A stretch of 36,999 nucleotides of DNA from Candidatus Omnitrophota bacterium (GTDB lineage: Bacteria > Omnitrophota > Gorgyraeia > Gygaellales > Profunditerraquicolaceae), in assembly GCA_028710405.1 (NCBI GenBank), contig JAQTUD010000003.1:1-36999 (forward strand), in the 5' to 3' direction. Under the pieces are notes generated by a model, which was not told the DNA's origin, searched no databases, and worked only from the letters and a program-made list of their open reading frames with translations. Positions 27,801 through 34,026 of this stretch are shown piece after piece (position 1 is the stretch's first letter; each line of letters starts with the position of its first letter). A program made the translations under genes and the position numbers.

Positions 27801-27844
27801 CCCCGGTTATCATCTGCTTTAAGCGCAGATGGCCGGGGTTTTTG
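27801..27844 (+). terminator. Second intrinsic terminator in the same leader
   Basis: CCCCGG (27801-27806) pairs with CCGGGG (27833-27838), and inside it CATCTGC (27811-27817) pairs with GCAGATG (27825-27831). A T-rich tail (TTTTTGTTTT) follows. It lies between the riboswitch terminator and the coding region, 47 bases before the ATG, so transcripts must pass two terminators to reach the gene. Confidence 0.75.
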
Positions 27845-27890
27845 TTTTAAGGGGTGGGTAAGATCCGCCAATGCAAAGGAGGTGAGCGGG

Positions 27891-28151
27891 ATGAAGAAGG
27901 ATAAGGAGGGGGTAAAAGCAGGGTTGAGTACCCACCGTGTTATCACCAAACTGGACCGCAGGGAGATCGATTTCCTGGATAAATTAGGAAAAGACGCCCT
28001 TTTTACTACAGGACACAAGCTCTCGTATAATGAGATATTAAGAGGGCTGATTGATTTTGCCATGGTGTCCGGTATTTCAGGGGATAATATAGATTCTACT
28101 CTGACGTTAAAAGCGAAATTACAGCAGTGGAGCAGGCAAAACAGCAGTTAG
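27891..28151 (+). CDS. Small putative ribbon-helix-helix DNA-binding protein
   Basis: 86 residues. A strand-like STHRVITKLDRREIDFLDKLG leads to KLSYNEILRGLIDFAMVSG, which resembles the strand-helix-helix of MetJ/Arc-type repressors with the common S-x-x-E-I-L-R-x-L-I-D-F pattern. The call is by pattern and not certain. ATG at 27891 follows a near-perfect AAAGGAGGTGA ribosome site. The frame is open further upstream but that would run through a terminator hairpin. First gene under the c-di-GMP riboswitch; it probably regulates the secreted protein that follows or distant surface genes. Confidence 0.7.
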   Translation: MKKDKEGVKAGLSTHRVITKLDRREIDFLDKLGKDALFTTGHKLSYNEILRGLIDFAMVSGISGDNIDSTLTLKAKLQQWSRQNSS

Positions 28152-28173
28152 ATATTATAAAAAGGAGGATCAG

Positions 28174-28635
28174 ATGAGAATTAGAACTATTTTATTGGCT
28201 TGCGTAGTTGGCGCGGTTGTTTCAATGTTGGCGATGGCAGGAGCCTACGCCAATGATCAGGATATCTACTATGACAGCGATAATCAGGATATCTACTACG
28301 ACGGAGATTATCACCATATCTACTATGACAGCATTGTGGCCGATGATATTGCTTATGAAAATAGCCCGATAAATAAACTGGGGCGCGGCACGATCAATAC
28401 CGCGACCTGCTGGGCAGAAGTGCCGGCGCGCGTATTCGAAGTATCCAACAGGCATGACCCGCTTACCGGCTTTACTTTAGGTACGGTGGAAGGGGTTTTT
28501 ACCGGGATATTTCGCGGCTTGACTGGTATATTTGACGCGGTGACATTTATTATCCCCCCCTATGATGAGCCGATAATGCAGCCTGAGTATGCGTTGACCA
28601 GGGCGGATAGGGAGATCAAAGAGTATTTGTGGTAA
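28174..28635 (+). CDS. TIGR04073-type exosortase-associated secreted protein
   Basis: 153 residues. Signal peptide with core ILLACVVGAVVSMLAMAGAYA, probably cut before NDQD. Three 9-residue repeats follow (QDIYYDSDN, QDIYYDGDY, HHIYYDSIV). The C-terminal 100 residues (NKLGRGTINTATCWAEVPAR, TLGTVEGVFTGIFRGLTGI, FDAVTFIIPPYDEP) match the TIGR04073 pattern, a family linked to exosortase systems in PVC and related bacteria. Role unknown; likely envelope or exopolysaccharide related. Ribosome site AAAGGAGG. Lies 22 bases after the small regulator, so both are presumably under the riboswitch. A terminator follows. Confidence 0.78.
   Translation: MRIRTILLACVVGAVVSMLAMAGAYANDQDIYYDSDNQDIYYDGDYHHIYYDSIVADDIAYENSPINKLGRGTINTATCWAEVPARVFEVSNRHDPLTGFTLGTVEGVFTGIFRGLTGIFDAVTFIIPPYDEPIMQPEYALTRADREIKEYLW
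28258..28338 (+). repeat. Three tandem 27-base coding repeats
   Basis: Units at 28258-28284, 28285-28311 and 28312-28338 share the core ATATCTACTAYGAC and encode xxIYYDxxx. The third unit has diverged at both ends. They sit at the mature N-terminus of the secreted protein. Confidence 0.85.
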
Positions 28636-28652
28636 CCTCGTTGTTCAAGCAA

Positions 28653-28696
28653 AATAAGGGCGCTTTTTTACTATATAAAAGGCGCCCTTATTTTTT
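28653..28696 (+). terminator. Intrinsic terminator after the secreted-protein gene
   Basis: AATAAGGGCGC (28653-28663) pairs perfectly with GCGCCCTTATT (28682-28692). The T/A-rich loop may extend the stem, and six T end at 28696. It ends the riboswitch operon before the tRNA promoter. Confidence 0.88.
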
Positions 28697-28725
28697 ATCC
28701 TCAGGCAAAAATCCCTAATTTTATC

Positions 28726-28754
28726 TTGCCAAAATCACCATAAAATAGTAAAAT
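28726..28754 (+). promoter_or_regulatory. Sigma-70 promoter for the tRNA-rnhA-rnpB unit
   Basis: TTGCCA (28726-28731), 17-base spacer, TAAAAT (28749-28754), 15 bases before the first tRNA base. It is the only promoter-like sequence I see before RNase P RNA. Confidence 0.65.
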
Positions 28755-28769
28755 AGAAGTCTTAATTTG

Positions 28770-28843
28770 GGGCCCATAGCTCAGCTGGTCAGAGCAGTTG
28801 ACTCATAATCAATTGGTCCGGGGTTCAAATCCCTGTGGGCCCA
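28770..28843 (+). tRNA. tRNA with CAT anticodon (Met elongator or Ile2)
   Basis: Full cloverleaf of 74 bases: acceptor GGGCCCA / TGGGCCC plus A73, D stem GCTC/GAGC, anticodon stem GTTGA/TCAAT with loop CTCATAA (anticodon CAT), T stem CGGGG/CCCTG with TTCAAAT. CCA is not encoded. The 1-72 G-C pair and the lack of three G-C pairs in the anticodon stem exclude initiator tRNA. C4-G69 and C5-G68 and the TTGGTC variable region resemble Ile2, which would need lysidine from TilS, but Met cannot be excluded. Confidence 0.93.
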
Positions 28844-28846
28844 GAG

Positions 28847-28920
28847 GGGCATTTAGCTCAGTTGGTTAGAGCGCTACACTCACATTGTAGAGGTCAGAGG
28901 TTCAAGTCCTCTAATGCCCA
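28847..28920 (+). tRNA. tRNA-Val (anticodon CAC)
   Basis: Full cloverleaf of 74 bases: acceptor GGGCATT / AATGCCC plus A73, D stem GCTC/GAGC, anticodon stem CTACA/TGTAG with loop CTCACAT (anticodon CAC, reads GTG), T stem AGAGG/CCTCT with TTCAAGT. CCA is not encoded. Only 3 bases separate it from the preceding tRNA, so both are cut from one transcript. Confidence 0.95.
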
Positions 28921-28958
28921 TTTATAATTCTTAAATCCAATCGCAGGAGAACCAAGAA

Positions 28959-29684
28959 GTGCCGACAATTGATTTAAAAACACAGTTAGGCAATCTTTTA
29001 AAGTTGCAATCCCTGGATACTGAGATCTATGGTTTAGGCAGGGAAAAACAGGCCAAGCCAGAAGAGATAAAGGTTTTAGAAGCGGATTTCCAGGCCAAGA
29101 AAGAGCATCTGGCGCAGCTGGAGAAGGATTCCTTAGACCTGCAGAAACAAAGGAAAGACAAGGAATTAGAGCTGGCTTCAAAGGAAGAAGGGGTCAAGAA
29201 ACTGCAGACGCAGCTTTATTCGCTTAAGACTAATAAGGAATACCAGACGATGCTGCAACAGATACAAGATGCCAAGGCAGATGGCTCTTTAATAGAAGAT
29301 AAGATACTGGAATTATTTGAGAAGGCGGATAAACTTAAGAACGAGATAGCCCAGGAGAAACAGAAGGTTGGCGAAGAAGAGAAGGTTTTTCTGGGGAAAA
29401 AGAAAAATATTGAAGATAGGGTAAAGGAAATAGATGGGCGATTGAGCCAGTTAGAGGCGCAGAGGAAGCAGGCGGTAGTCGGCATTGAGCCTAAGATGCT
29501 TTCACAATATGACAGGATATTGTCCGGCCGCGATGGGTTAGCGATAGTATCGGTGCAACATGATTCCTGCGGAGGATGCAATATGTTTGTCCCACCGCAG
29601 GTAATCAATCTCATTAAGATGTATGAGAAGATCATTACCTGCGAAATCTGTAACCGGATATTATATATAGATGATTCCGGATAA
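28959..29684 (+). CDS. Coiled-coil C4 zinc ribbon protein (CT398-like)
   Basis: 241 residues. Residues about 10-185 form a long, highly charged two-helix coiled coil, and the C-terminus is a zinc ribbon with C204, C207, C228 and C231 (DSCGGCNMFVPPQ, ITCEICNRILY). This matches the CT398/DUF164 family, whose members are proposed to bind nucleic acid or assist secretion; no activity is proven. GTG start at 28959 after CAGGAGA. In many genomes the family neighbours a NIF3-like gene; here that gene is at 18049 instead. Its end overlaps rnhA by 14 bases. Confidence 0.82.
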   Translation: MPTIDLKTQLGNLLKLQSLDTEIYGLGREKQAKPEEIKVLEADFQAKKEHLAQLEKDSLDLQKQRKDKELELASKEEGVKKLQTQLYSLKTNKEYQTMLQQIQDAKADGSLIEDKILELFEKADKLKNEIAQEKQKVGEEEKVFLGKKKNIEDRVKEIDGRLSQLEAQRKQAVVGIEPKMLSQYDRILSGRDGLAIVSVQHDSCGGCNMFVPPQVINLIKMYEKIITCEICNRILYIDDSG

Positions 29685-30093
29685 GCTTATAGAGATATAC
29701 ATAGATGGGGCTTCAAAAGGCAACCCCGGGCCCAGCGGTATAGGGGTGGTGATCTGCCAGGGTACGGAAACGATCAGAAACATCTCTAGTTTTATCGGTA
29801 ACACCACCAATAATATTGCCGAATATACCGCTCTTATCTATGGATTGGAAGAAGCCCTGTTGCTGAAGGCCCAGGTATTAAAGATATACAGTGACAGCCA
29901 GTTATTATGCCGGCAGTTAAATAAGGTTTATAAAGTAAAAGACCCGGATATACTGGAGTTATATAAACGGGCGGTGCATCTTATCCCCGGTTTTAAAAAA
30001 GTTACCATAGATAATATTCCCCGTGAAAGTAATCGCGGCGCGGATAAATTGGCTAATAAAGCGGTAAGGGAACGGTTAAGGAAAGGTCTTTGA
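29671..30093 (+). CDS. rnhA: Ribonuclease HI
   Basis: 140 residues. Cleaves the RNA strand of RNA-DNA hybrids. The four carboxylates are present: D12 in IYIDGASKGNPGPSG, E51 in NNIAEYTAL, D75 in IYSDSQLL and D125 in SNRGADKLANKA. It lacks the basic protrusion of E. coli RNase HI, as in the shorter RnhA-like group seen in many bacteria. ATG at 29671 lies within the zinc ribbon gene, so translation is coupled. Only 3 bases separate its stop from the predicted 5' end of RNase P RNA. Confidence 0.92.
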   Translation: MIPDKLIEIYIDGASKGNPGPSGIGVVICQGTETIRNISSFIGNTTNNIAEYTALIYGLEEALLLKAQVLKIYSDSQLLCRQLNKVYKVKDPDILELYKRAVHLIPGFKKVTIDNIPRESNRGADKLANKAVRERLRKGL

Positions 30094-30096
30094 TAA

Positions 30097-30424
30097 GGCG
30101 GGTAGAAAGTGGCTGCTCCGACGTATTGTCGGAGAGGAAAGTCCGAGCTCCAGAGGACAGCGTAATGGGATAATGCCCATCTCCGCCGCGAATCGCGGTG
30201 GAAGGATTAGAGCCACAGAGACGATACCTTGCTTTACGGCAAGGGGTGAAACGGGCAATCTCTACGCGGAGCAAGGCAGAATAGGAGACGAGCGCTGGTT
30301 CCGGCGCGCTAATAGTCTTGGGGTAAGCTGCTTGAGCCCCGGATGTAAATCCGGGATCTAAGAGAAATGGCCACTAGATGCGGATAATCGTATCGACGAC
30401 AAAACTCGGCTTATTCTACCCGCC
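30097..30424 (+). ncRNA. rnpB: RNase P RNA, bacterial type A
   Basis: About 328 bases. The ends pair: GGCGGGTAGAA at 30097 with TTCTACCCGCC at 30414-30424 (P1). The conserved core is present: GAGGAAAGTCCGAGCTCC (about 30134), AGAGCCACAGAGACG (about 30210), GGTGAAACGGGCAA (about 30245), GAGAAATGGCCACTA (about 30362) and GACAAAACTCGGCTTA (about 30397). It is the catalytic subunit that makes tRNA 5' ends. No promoter lies in the 3-base gap after rnhA, so it is probably processed from a longer transcript or started within rnhA. Confidence 0.95.
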
Positions 30425-30513
30425 TGATAAATTTGTATCATATATAGAACATTGTACCTGCGTTACGCATTACACAGTTAACATTACACAATCATATCCT
30501 AAGGAGGAACACA

Positions 30514-31266
30514 ATGTCCGGTCATTCTAAATGGAAGACGAATAAAGGGAAAAAAATGGTGGCTGATGCTAAAAGAGGAGCCGCCTTTACCAAAATTATC
30601 AAGGAACTTACTGTAGTCGCCCGGGAGGGGGGTGGTAACCCTGACACTAATCCCAAGTTACGTATGGTGATGCTCCGCGCCAAGGAGCTTAATATGCCTA
30701 GCGATAACGTGAAGATGGCTATAAAGCGTGGCACAGGCGAATTGCCCGGGGTAATTTATGAAAATGTGGTCTACGAGGCCTATGGGCCGGGAGGCGTGGC
30801 CATCATTATTGAGGCGCTTACTGATAATAAAAATCGCACCACCGCGGAATTACGCAATATTATGTCTAAAAGAGGCGGGAATATGGCCGGCAGCGGTTCG
30901 GTAAGCTGGATGTTTACCAAGAAGGGTTATCTGCTTATTGAAAAAAGCCAGATCGGCGAGGAAGAGATCATGTCTTTGGCTCTGGATGCCGGGGCCGAGG
31001 ATATCAAGTCCGATGAAAAAAATTACGAGGTCATTACTTCGGTGCAGGATTTTGAAAAAGTAAAACAGGCCATTCAGGATAAAGGAATAAAGTTCCAGGA
31101 CGCCGAACTGACCATGTTGCCGTCTTCTTCAATAAAATTAGGCGGCAATGAAGCCAAGCAGTTATTGGCCTTGATCGACAGCCTGGAAGAGCATGATGAT
31201 GTGCAACAGGTGTATGCTAACTTTGATATACCTGATGAGATCTTGGAGCAGTTAGCATCTGAATAA
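30514..31266 (+). CDS. yebC: YebC/PmpR-family protein
   Basis: 250 residues, the full family length. The N-terminus MSGHSKWKTNKGKK is diagnostic, and domain 1 carries ARAGGGNPDTN-like VVAREGGGNPDTNP. Members act as DNA-binding regulators or, as more recently proposed, as translation factors that relieve ribosome stalling. I cannot tell which applies. ATG after a strong AAGGAGGA. The 89 bases between rnpB and this gene hold a short palindrome (TGCGTTACGCA, 30459-30469) and AT-rich sequence but no promoter I would defend. It begins the yebC-ruvC-ruvA cluster. Confidence 0.93.
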   Translation: MSGHSKWKTNKGKKMVADAKRGAAFTKIIKELTVVAREGGGNPDTNPKLRMVMLRAKELNMPSDNVKMAIKRGTGELPGVIYENVVYEAYGPGGVAIIIEALTDNKNRTTAELRNIMSKRGGNMAGSGSVSWMFTKKGYLLIEKSQIGEEEIMSLALDAGAEDIKSDEKNYEVITSVQDFEKVKQAIQDKGIKFQDAELTMLPSSSIKLGGNEAKQLLALIDSLEEHDDVQQVYANFDIPDEILEQLASE

Positions 31267-31269
31267 AAT

Positions 31270-31752
31270 ATGGTCATTCTGGGTATCGACCCGGCACTGG
31301 CTACGACCGGATACGGTGTTATTGAAACAGCCAGGAACAAGATCTTTTTATTAGAGGCGGGGATTATATCGACTTGCGCGGCCGATAAGTTACCCCAGCG
31401 CCTGAATAAAATATATACCGGGGTTTCAAAATTAATCAGCGACACACGCCCGGGGTGCCTGGTCTTAGAAAAGTTATACGCGCACTATCGTCATCCTACT
31501 ACCGCGTATCTGTTGGGAGAGGCCCGCGGGGTGATCTGTCTTGCCTGTGCGCGAGAGAATATTCCTTTCTTTGAATACGCCGCTACGCGCATAAAGAAGG
31601 CGATAGTCGGCCAGGGGCTGGCATCAAAATTACAGGTGCAGCGGATGGTGATGAGCTTGCTTGATATCCGCCAGTTGCCCAAATATACAGACATCACCGA
31701 TGCCTTGGCTTTAGCCATCGGGCATAGCTTTATGACGAGAATAGCCAGATGA
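31270..31752 (+). CDS. ruvC: Holliday junction endonuclease RuvC
   Basis: 160 residues. Resolves Holliday junctions during recombination as a homodimer. Four acidic catalytic residues are seen: D7 in GIDPALATTG, E67 in LVLEKLY, D141 and D144 in DITDALALAIGH. The stretch after E67 reads YAHYRHPTTAYLLGEARGV, which departs from the usual NVKTAL-GQARG but keeps the architecture. Starts 3 bases after yebC and overlaps ruvA by ATGA. Confidence 0.95.
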   Translation: MVILGIDPALATTGYGVIETARNKIFLLEAGIISTCAADKLPQRLNKIYTGVSKLISDTRPGCLVLEKLYAHYRHPTTAYLLGEARGVICLACARENIPFFEYAATRIKKAIVGQGLASKLQVQRMVMSLLDIRQLPKYTDITDALALAIGHSFMTRIAR

Positions 31753-32375
31753 TCTCCAGGATCTCCGGAAAAATAGTAGAGAAGGGCGCGAATTACCTGC
31801 TTGTGGATATGGGGGGTATTTGTTATGAGGTGCTCATACCTGTGGCGGCGATGCAGCGCCTGGCTGAAAATACCGCTAGTGACGGAAGGGTAACCCTGGT
31901 GACCTATCATTATCTTCAGGTGGAGCCTTCCAAGAGTATCCCGGTATTGATCGGTTTCTTAAACGAAGTAGAGAGGGATTTCTTTGAAATTTTTATCACT
32001 GTCTCCGGCATAGGCCCGCGCGCGGCATTGAAGGCGCTGAATAAGCCCATATCGCAGATAGCCCGGGCGATAGATGAAGCGGATATGAAATTCCTGAAGT
32101 CTCTACCCGGTATAGGAGAACAGAAAGCCAGGGAGATCGTCGCCAAACTGCAGAATAAGATAGGCAGGTTTGGCCTTATCCAGGATGGCAAGGCAAAAGA
32201 ACAGCAGTCAAAGGCCGGGAATATCACCGAAGAGGCCTTGAGTGTTTTGATGCAACTTGAATATAAAAAGCCGGAAGCACAGGAGATGATCAAGAAAGCG
32301 CTGGAGACTTCCGGCGGCATAGAGACTACTGAGGAGTTGCTCAACGCAGTCTATAAACAAAGAAAGGCAAGATAG
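31749..32375 (+). CDS. ruvA: Holliday junction branch migration protein RuvA
   Basis: 208 residues. The N-terminal OB fold (1-63) begins MISRISGKIVEKG. Two helix-hairpin-helix motifs follow, FITVSGIGPRAALKAL and LKSLPGIGEQKAREIV, which bind the four-way junction. The C-terminal domain III (ITEEALSVLMQLEYKKPEAQEMI) normally contacts the RuvB motor. ruvB does not follow here; scpB does. RuvB must be encoded elsewhere because domain III is intact. Confidence 0.95.
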   Translation: MISRISGKIVEKGANYLLVDMGGICYEVLIPVAAMQRLAENTASDGRVTLVTYHYLQVEPSKSIPVLIGFLNEVERDFFEIFITVSGIGPRAALKALNKPISQIARAIDEADMKFLKSLPGIGEQKAREIVAKLQNKIGRFGLIQDGKAKEQQSKAGNITEEALSVLMQLEYKKPEAQEMIKKALETSGGIETTEELLNAVYKQRKAR

Positions 32376-32377
32376 AG

Positions 32378-32971
32378 ATGTCGGATGATAATATCAAGCC
32401 GGTGATTGAGGCTTTATTGCTTGCCAGCGATAAGCCGCTGACTATTGATCAGATCAAGAACGTTTTAGATGACCTGCCTGCCCCGCAGATCCGCCAGATC
32501 CTGGAGGAGCTAAAAGGTTCTTATGAAGAGTCCGCGCGCGGGATACGTATCATTGAAGTAGCCGGAGGATTCCAGTTGACTACCCCGTCAAACCTCGCCC
32601 CATTTGTCAGGAAACTATTTAAAGAACGGCGCGTGGATAGGCTTTCAAAACCGGCGCTGGAGACCCTGGCTATCATCGCCTATAAACAGCCGGTGACTAA
32701 ATTGGAGATAGAGTCTTTCAGGAATGTGAATATAGACGGGGTGATGGAAAACCTTTTAGGCAAGAACCTGGTGCGTATCTGCGGCAGGAAAGACGCCCCG
32801 GGCAGGCCTTTTGTCTTTGGCACCACCCGGCAGTTCCTGGAATATTTCGGCTTGAAATCACTGGAGGAACTTCCTAAATTAGAAGAATTCGCAAATCTCT
32901 CGGTGCAGAAGGAGATCGCTTTAGCCGGCGAGAAAGAAAAAATTACGGAGGGGACAAATGGAACTAAATAG
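32378..32971 (+). CDS. scpB: Segregation and condensation protein B
   Basis: 197 residues. Two winged-helix domains: IKPVIEALLLASDKPLTIDQI at the start and LSKPALETLAIIAYKQPVTKLEIE near residue 90, the best-conserved ScpB segment. A third landmark is GRKDAPGRPFVFGTTRQFLEYFGL. It works with ScpA and SMC in chromosome condensation. scpA is not in the window, although it usually lies directly upstream of scpB. The last 14 bases overlap pheA. Confidence 0.95.
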   Translation: MSDDNIKPVIEALLLASDKPLTIDQIKNVLDDLPAPQIRQILEELKGSYEESARGIRIIEVAGGFQLTTPSNLAPFVRKLFKERRVDRLSKPALETLAIIAYKQPVTKLEIESFRNVNIDGVMENLLGKNLVRICGRKDAPGRPFVFGTTRQFLEYFGLKSLEELPKLEEFANLSVQKEIALAGEKEKITEGTNGTK

Positions 32972-34019
32972 TCTGCGTAAAAAAATAGATTCTCTAGACA
33001 GCCAGATCACCAAGATGTTGAATATGCGCGCTAGGATCACTCTGTCTATAGCGGCCTCAAAAGAAAAGTCCGGCAAGAGTATTTATTCCCCGGATCGCGA
33101 GCGGCAGGTGATCCGCAAGATCACTAAAGAAAATAAAGGGCCCCTTGGCGACAGCGCTTTAGAGGCGATATACCGCGAAGTTATGTCGGGTTGCCTGGCG
33201 CTGGAGAAGCCCCTGAAGATATCTTATTTTGGCCCGCAGGCTACCTTTACCCATTTAGCCGCGCTCAAGAGGTTTGGCTCGCAGGTCGGATATGTCGCCT
33301 GTGATAGTATCGCGGATGTCTTTCTGGAAGTAGAGAGAGGAAACGCTGATTATGGAGTGGTGCCTATAGAGAATTCTATTGAAGGCGCGGTTACGCACAC
33401 AATGGATATGCTGGTAGATTCAGACCTAAAGATCTGCGCCCAGATAATTTTAGATATCACGCATAACCTTTTGGCTAATTGCCCGAAGGCGGGGATAAGA
33501 CGCGTTTATTCCATCTCGCAGGTATTCGGGCAATGCCGTCTCTGGCTTCAAGAGAACCTGCCGGGGGTCGAGCAGATAGAGGTTTCCAGCACTACCCGCG
33601 CGGCCCAGATAGCCGCGAAAGAAAAAAAGAGCGCCTGTATAGCCTCTATATTGGCAGCCAAGATCTATAAATTGAAAGTAATTGCCAGCGATATTGAAGA
33701 TTCGCCGCACAATATCACCAGGTTCCTTGTGGTAGGTAAATCTTCGGTCCCACGCACTGGTTTTGATAAGACTTCGGTCCTCTTCTCGATTAAGGACAGG
33801 GTCGGGGCCTTACATGATATGCTTATGTCTTTTAAAAAGAATAAGATAAACCTGACCAAGATAGAATCCCGTCCATCAAAGAAGAAGGCCTGGGATTATT
33901 ATTTCTTTGTAGATTTACAGGGCCATCAGGATGACGCTAAAGTAAGGAAGGCCCTCTGGGAACTGGAGCAGAAATGCACATTTTTAAAAGTTCTGGGTTC
34001 TTACCCGACAGGAGAATAG
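32958..34019 (+). CDS. pheA: Bifunctional chorismate mutase / prephenate dehydratase
   Basis: 353 residues, standard P-protein length. An AroQ chorismate mutase (1-85; LRKKIDSLDSQITKMLNMRA) is followed by prephenate dehydratase (about 90-270; SYFGPQATFTHLAA, PIENSIEGAV, and the catalytic T254-R255-F256) and a C-terminal ACT domain with GALHDML and E303-SRP, the phenylalanine-binding motifs. It converts chorismate to phenylpyruvate and should be feedback-inhibited by phenylalanine. ATG overlaps scpB by 14 bases and follows GGAGG. Confidence 0.96.
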   Translation: MELNSLRKKIDSLDSQITKMLNMRARITLSIAASKEKSGKSIYSPDRERQVIRKITKENKGPLGDSALEAIYREVMSGCLALEKPLKISYFGPQATFTHLAALKRFGSQVGYVACDSIADVFLEVERGNADYGVVPIENSIEGAVTHTMDMLVDSDLKICAQIILDITHNLLANCPKAGIRRVYSISQVFGQCRLWLQENLPGVEQIEVSSTTRAAQIAAKEKKSACIASILAAKIYKLKVIASDIEDSPHNITRFLVVGKSSVPRTGFDKTSVLFSIKDRVGALHDMLMSFKKNKINLTKIESRPSKKKAWDYYFFVDLQGHQDDAKVRKALWELEQKCTFLKVLGSYPTGE

Positions 34020-34026
34020 AAAGAAA

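Noticed and set aside
27798-27890. N-terminal extension of the small RHH-like gene
   Set aside because: The open frame runs through the second terminator hairpin, and the strong ribosome site is directly before the ATG at 27891.
30173-30361. Open frame inside RNase P RNA
   Set aside because: The region is explained by conserved RNA structure, and the protein has no family features.
30459-30490. TGCGTTACGCA palindrome and two ATTACACA copies before yebC
   Set aside because: Short and without promoter geometry; may be chance in AT-rich spacer.
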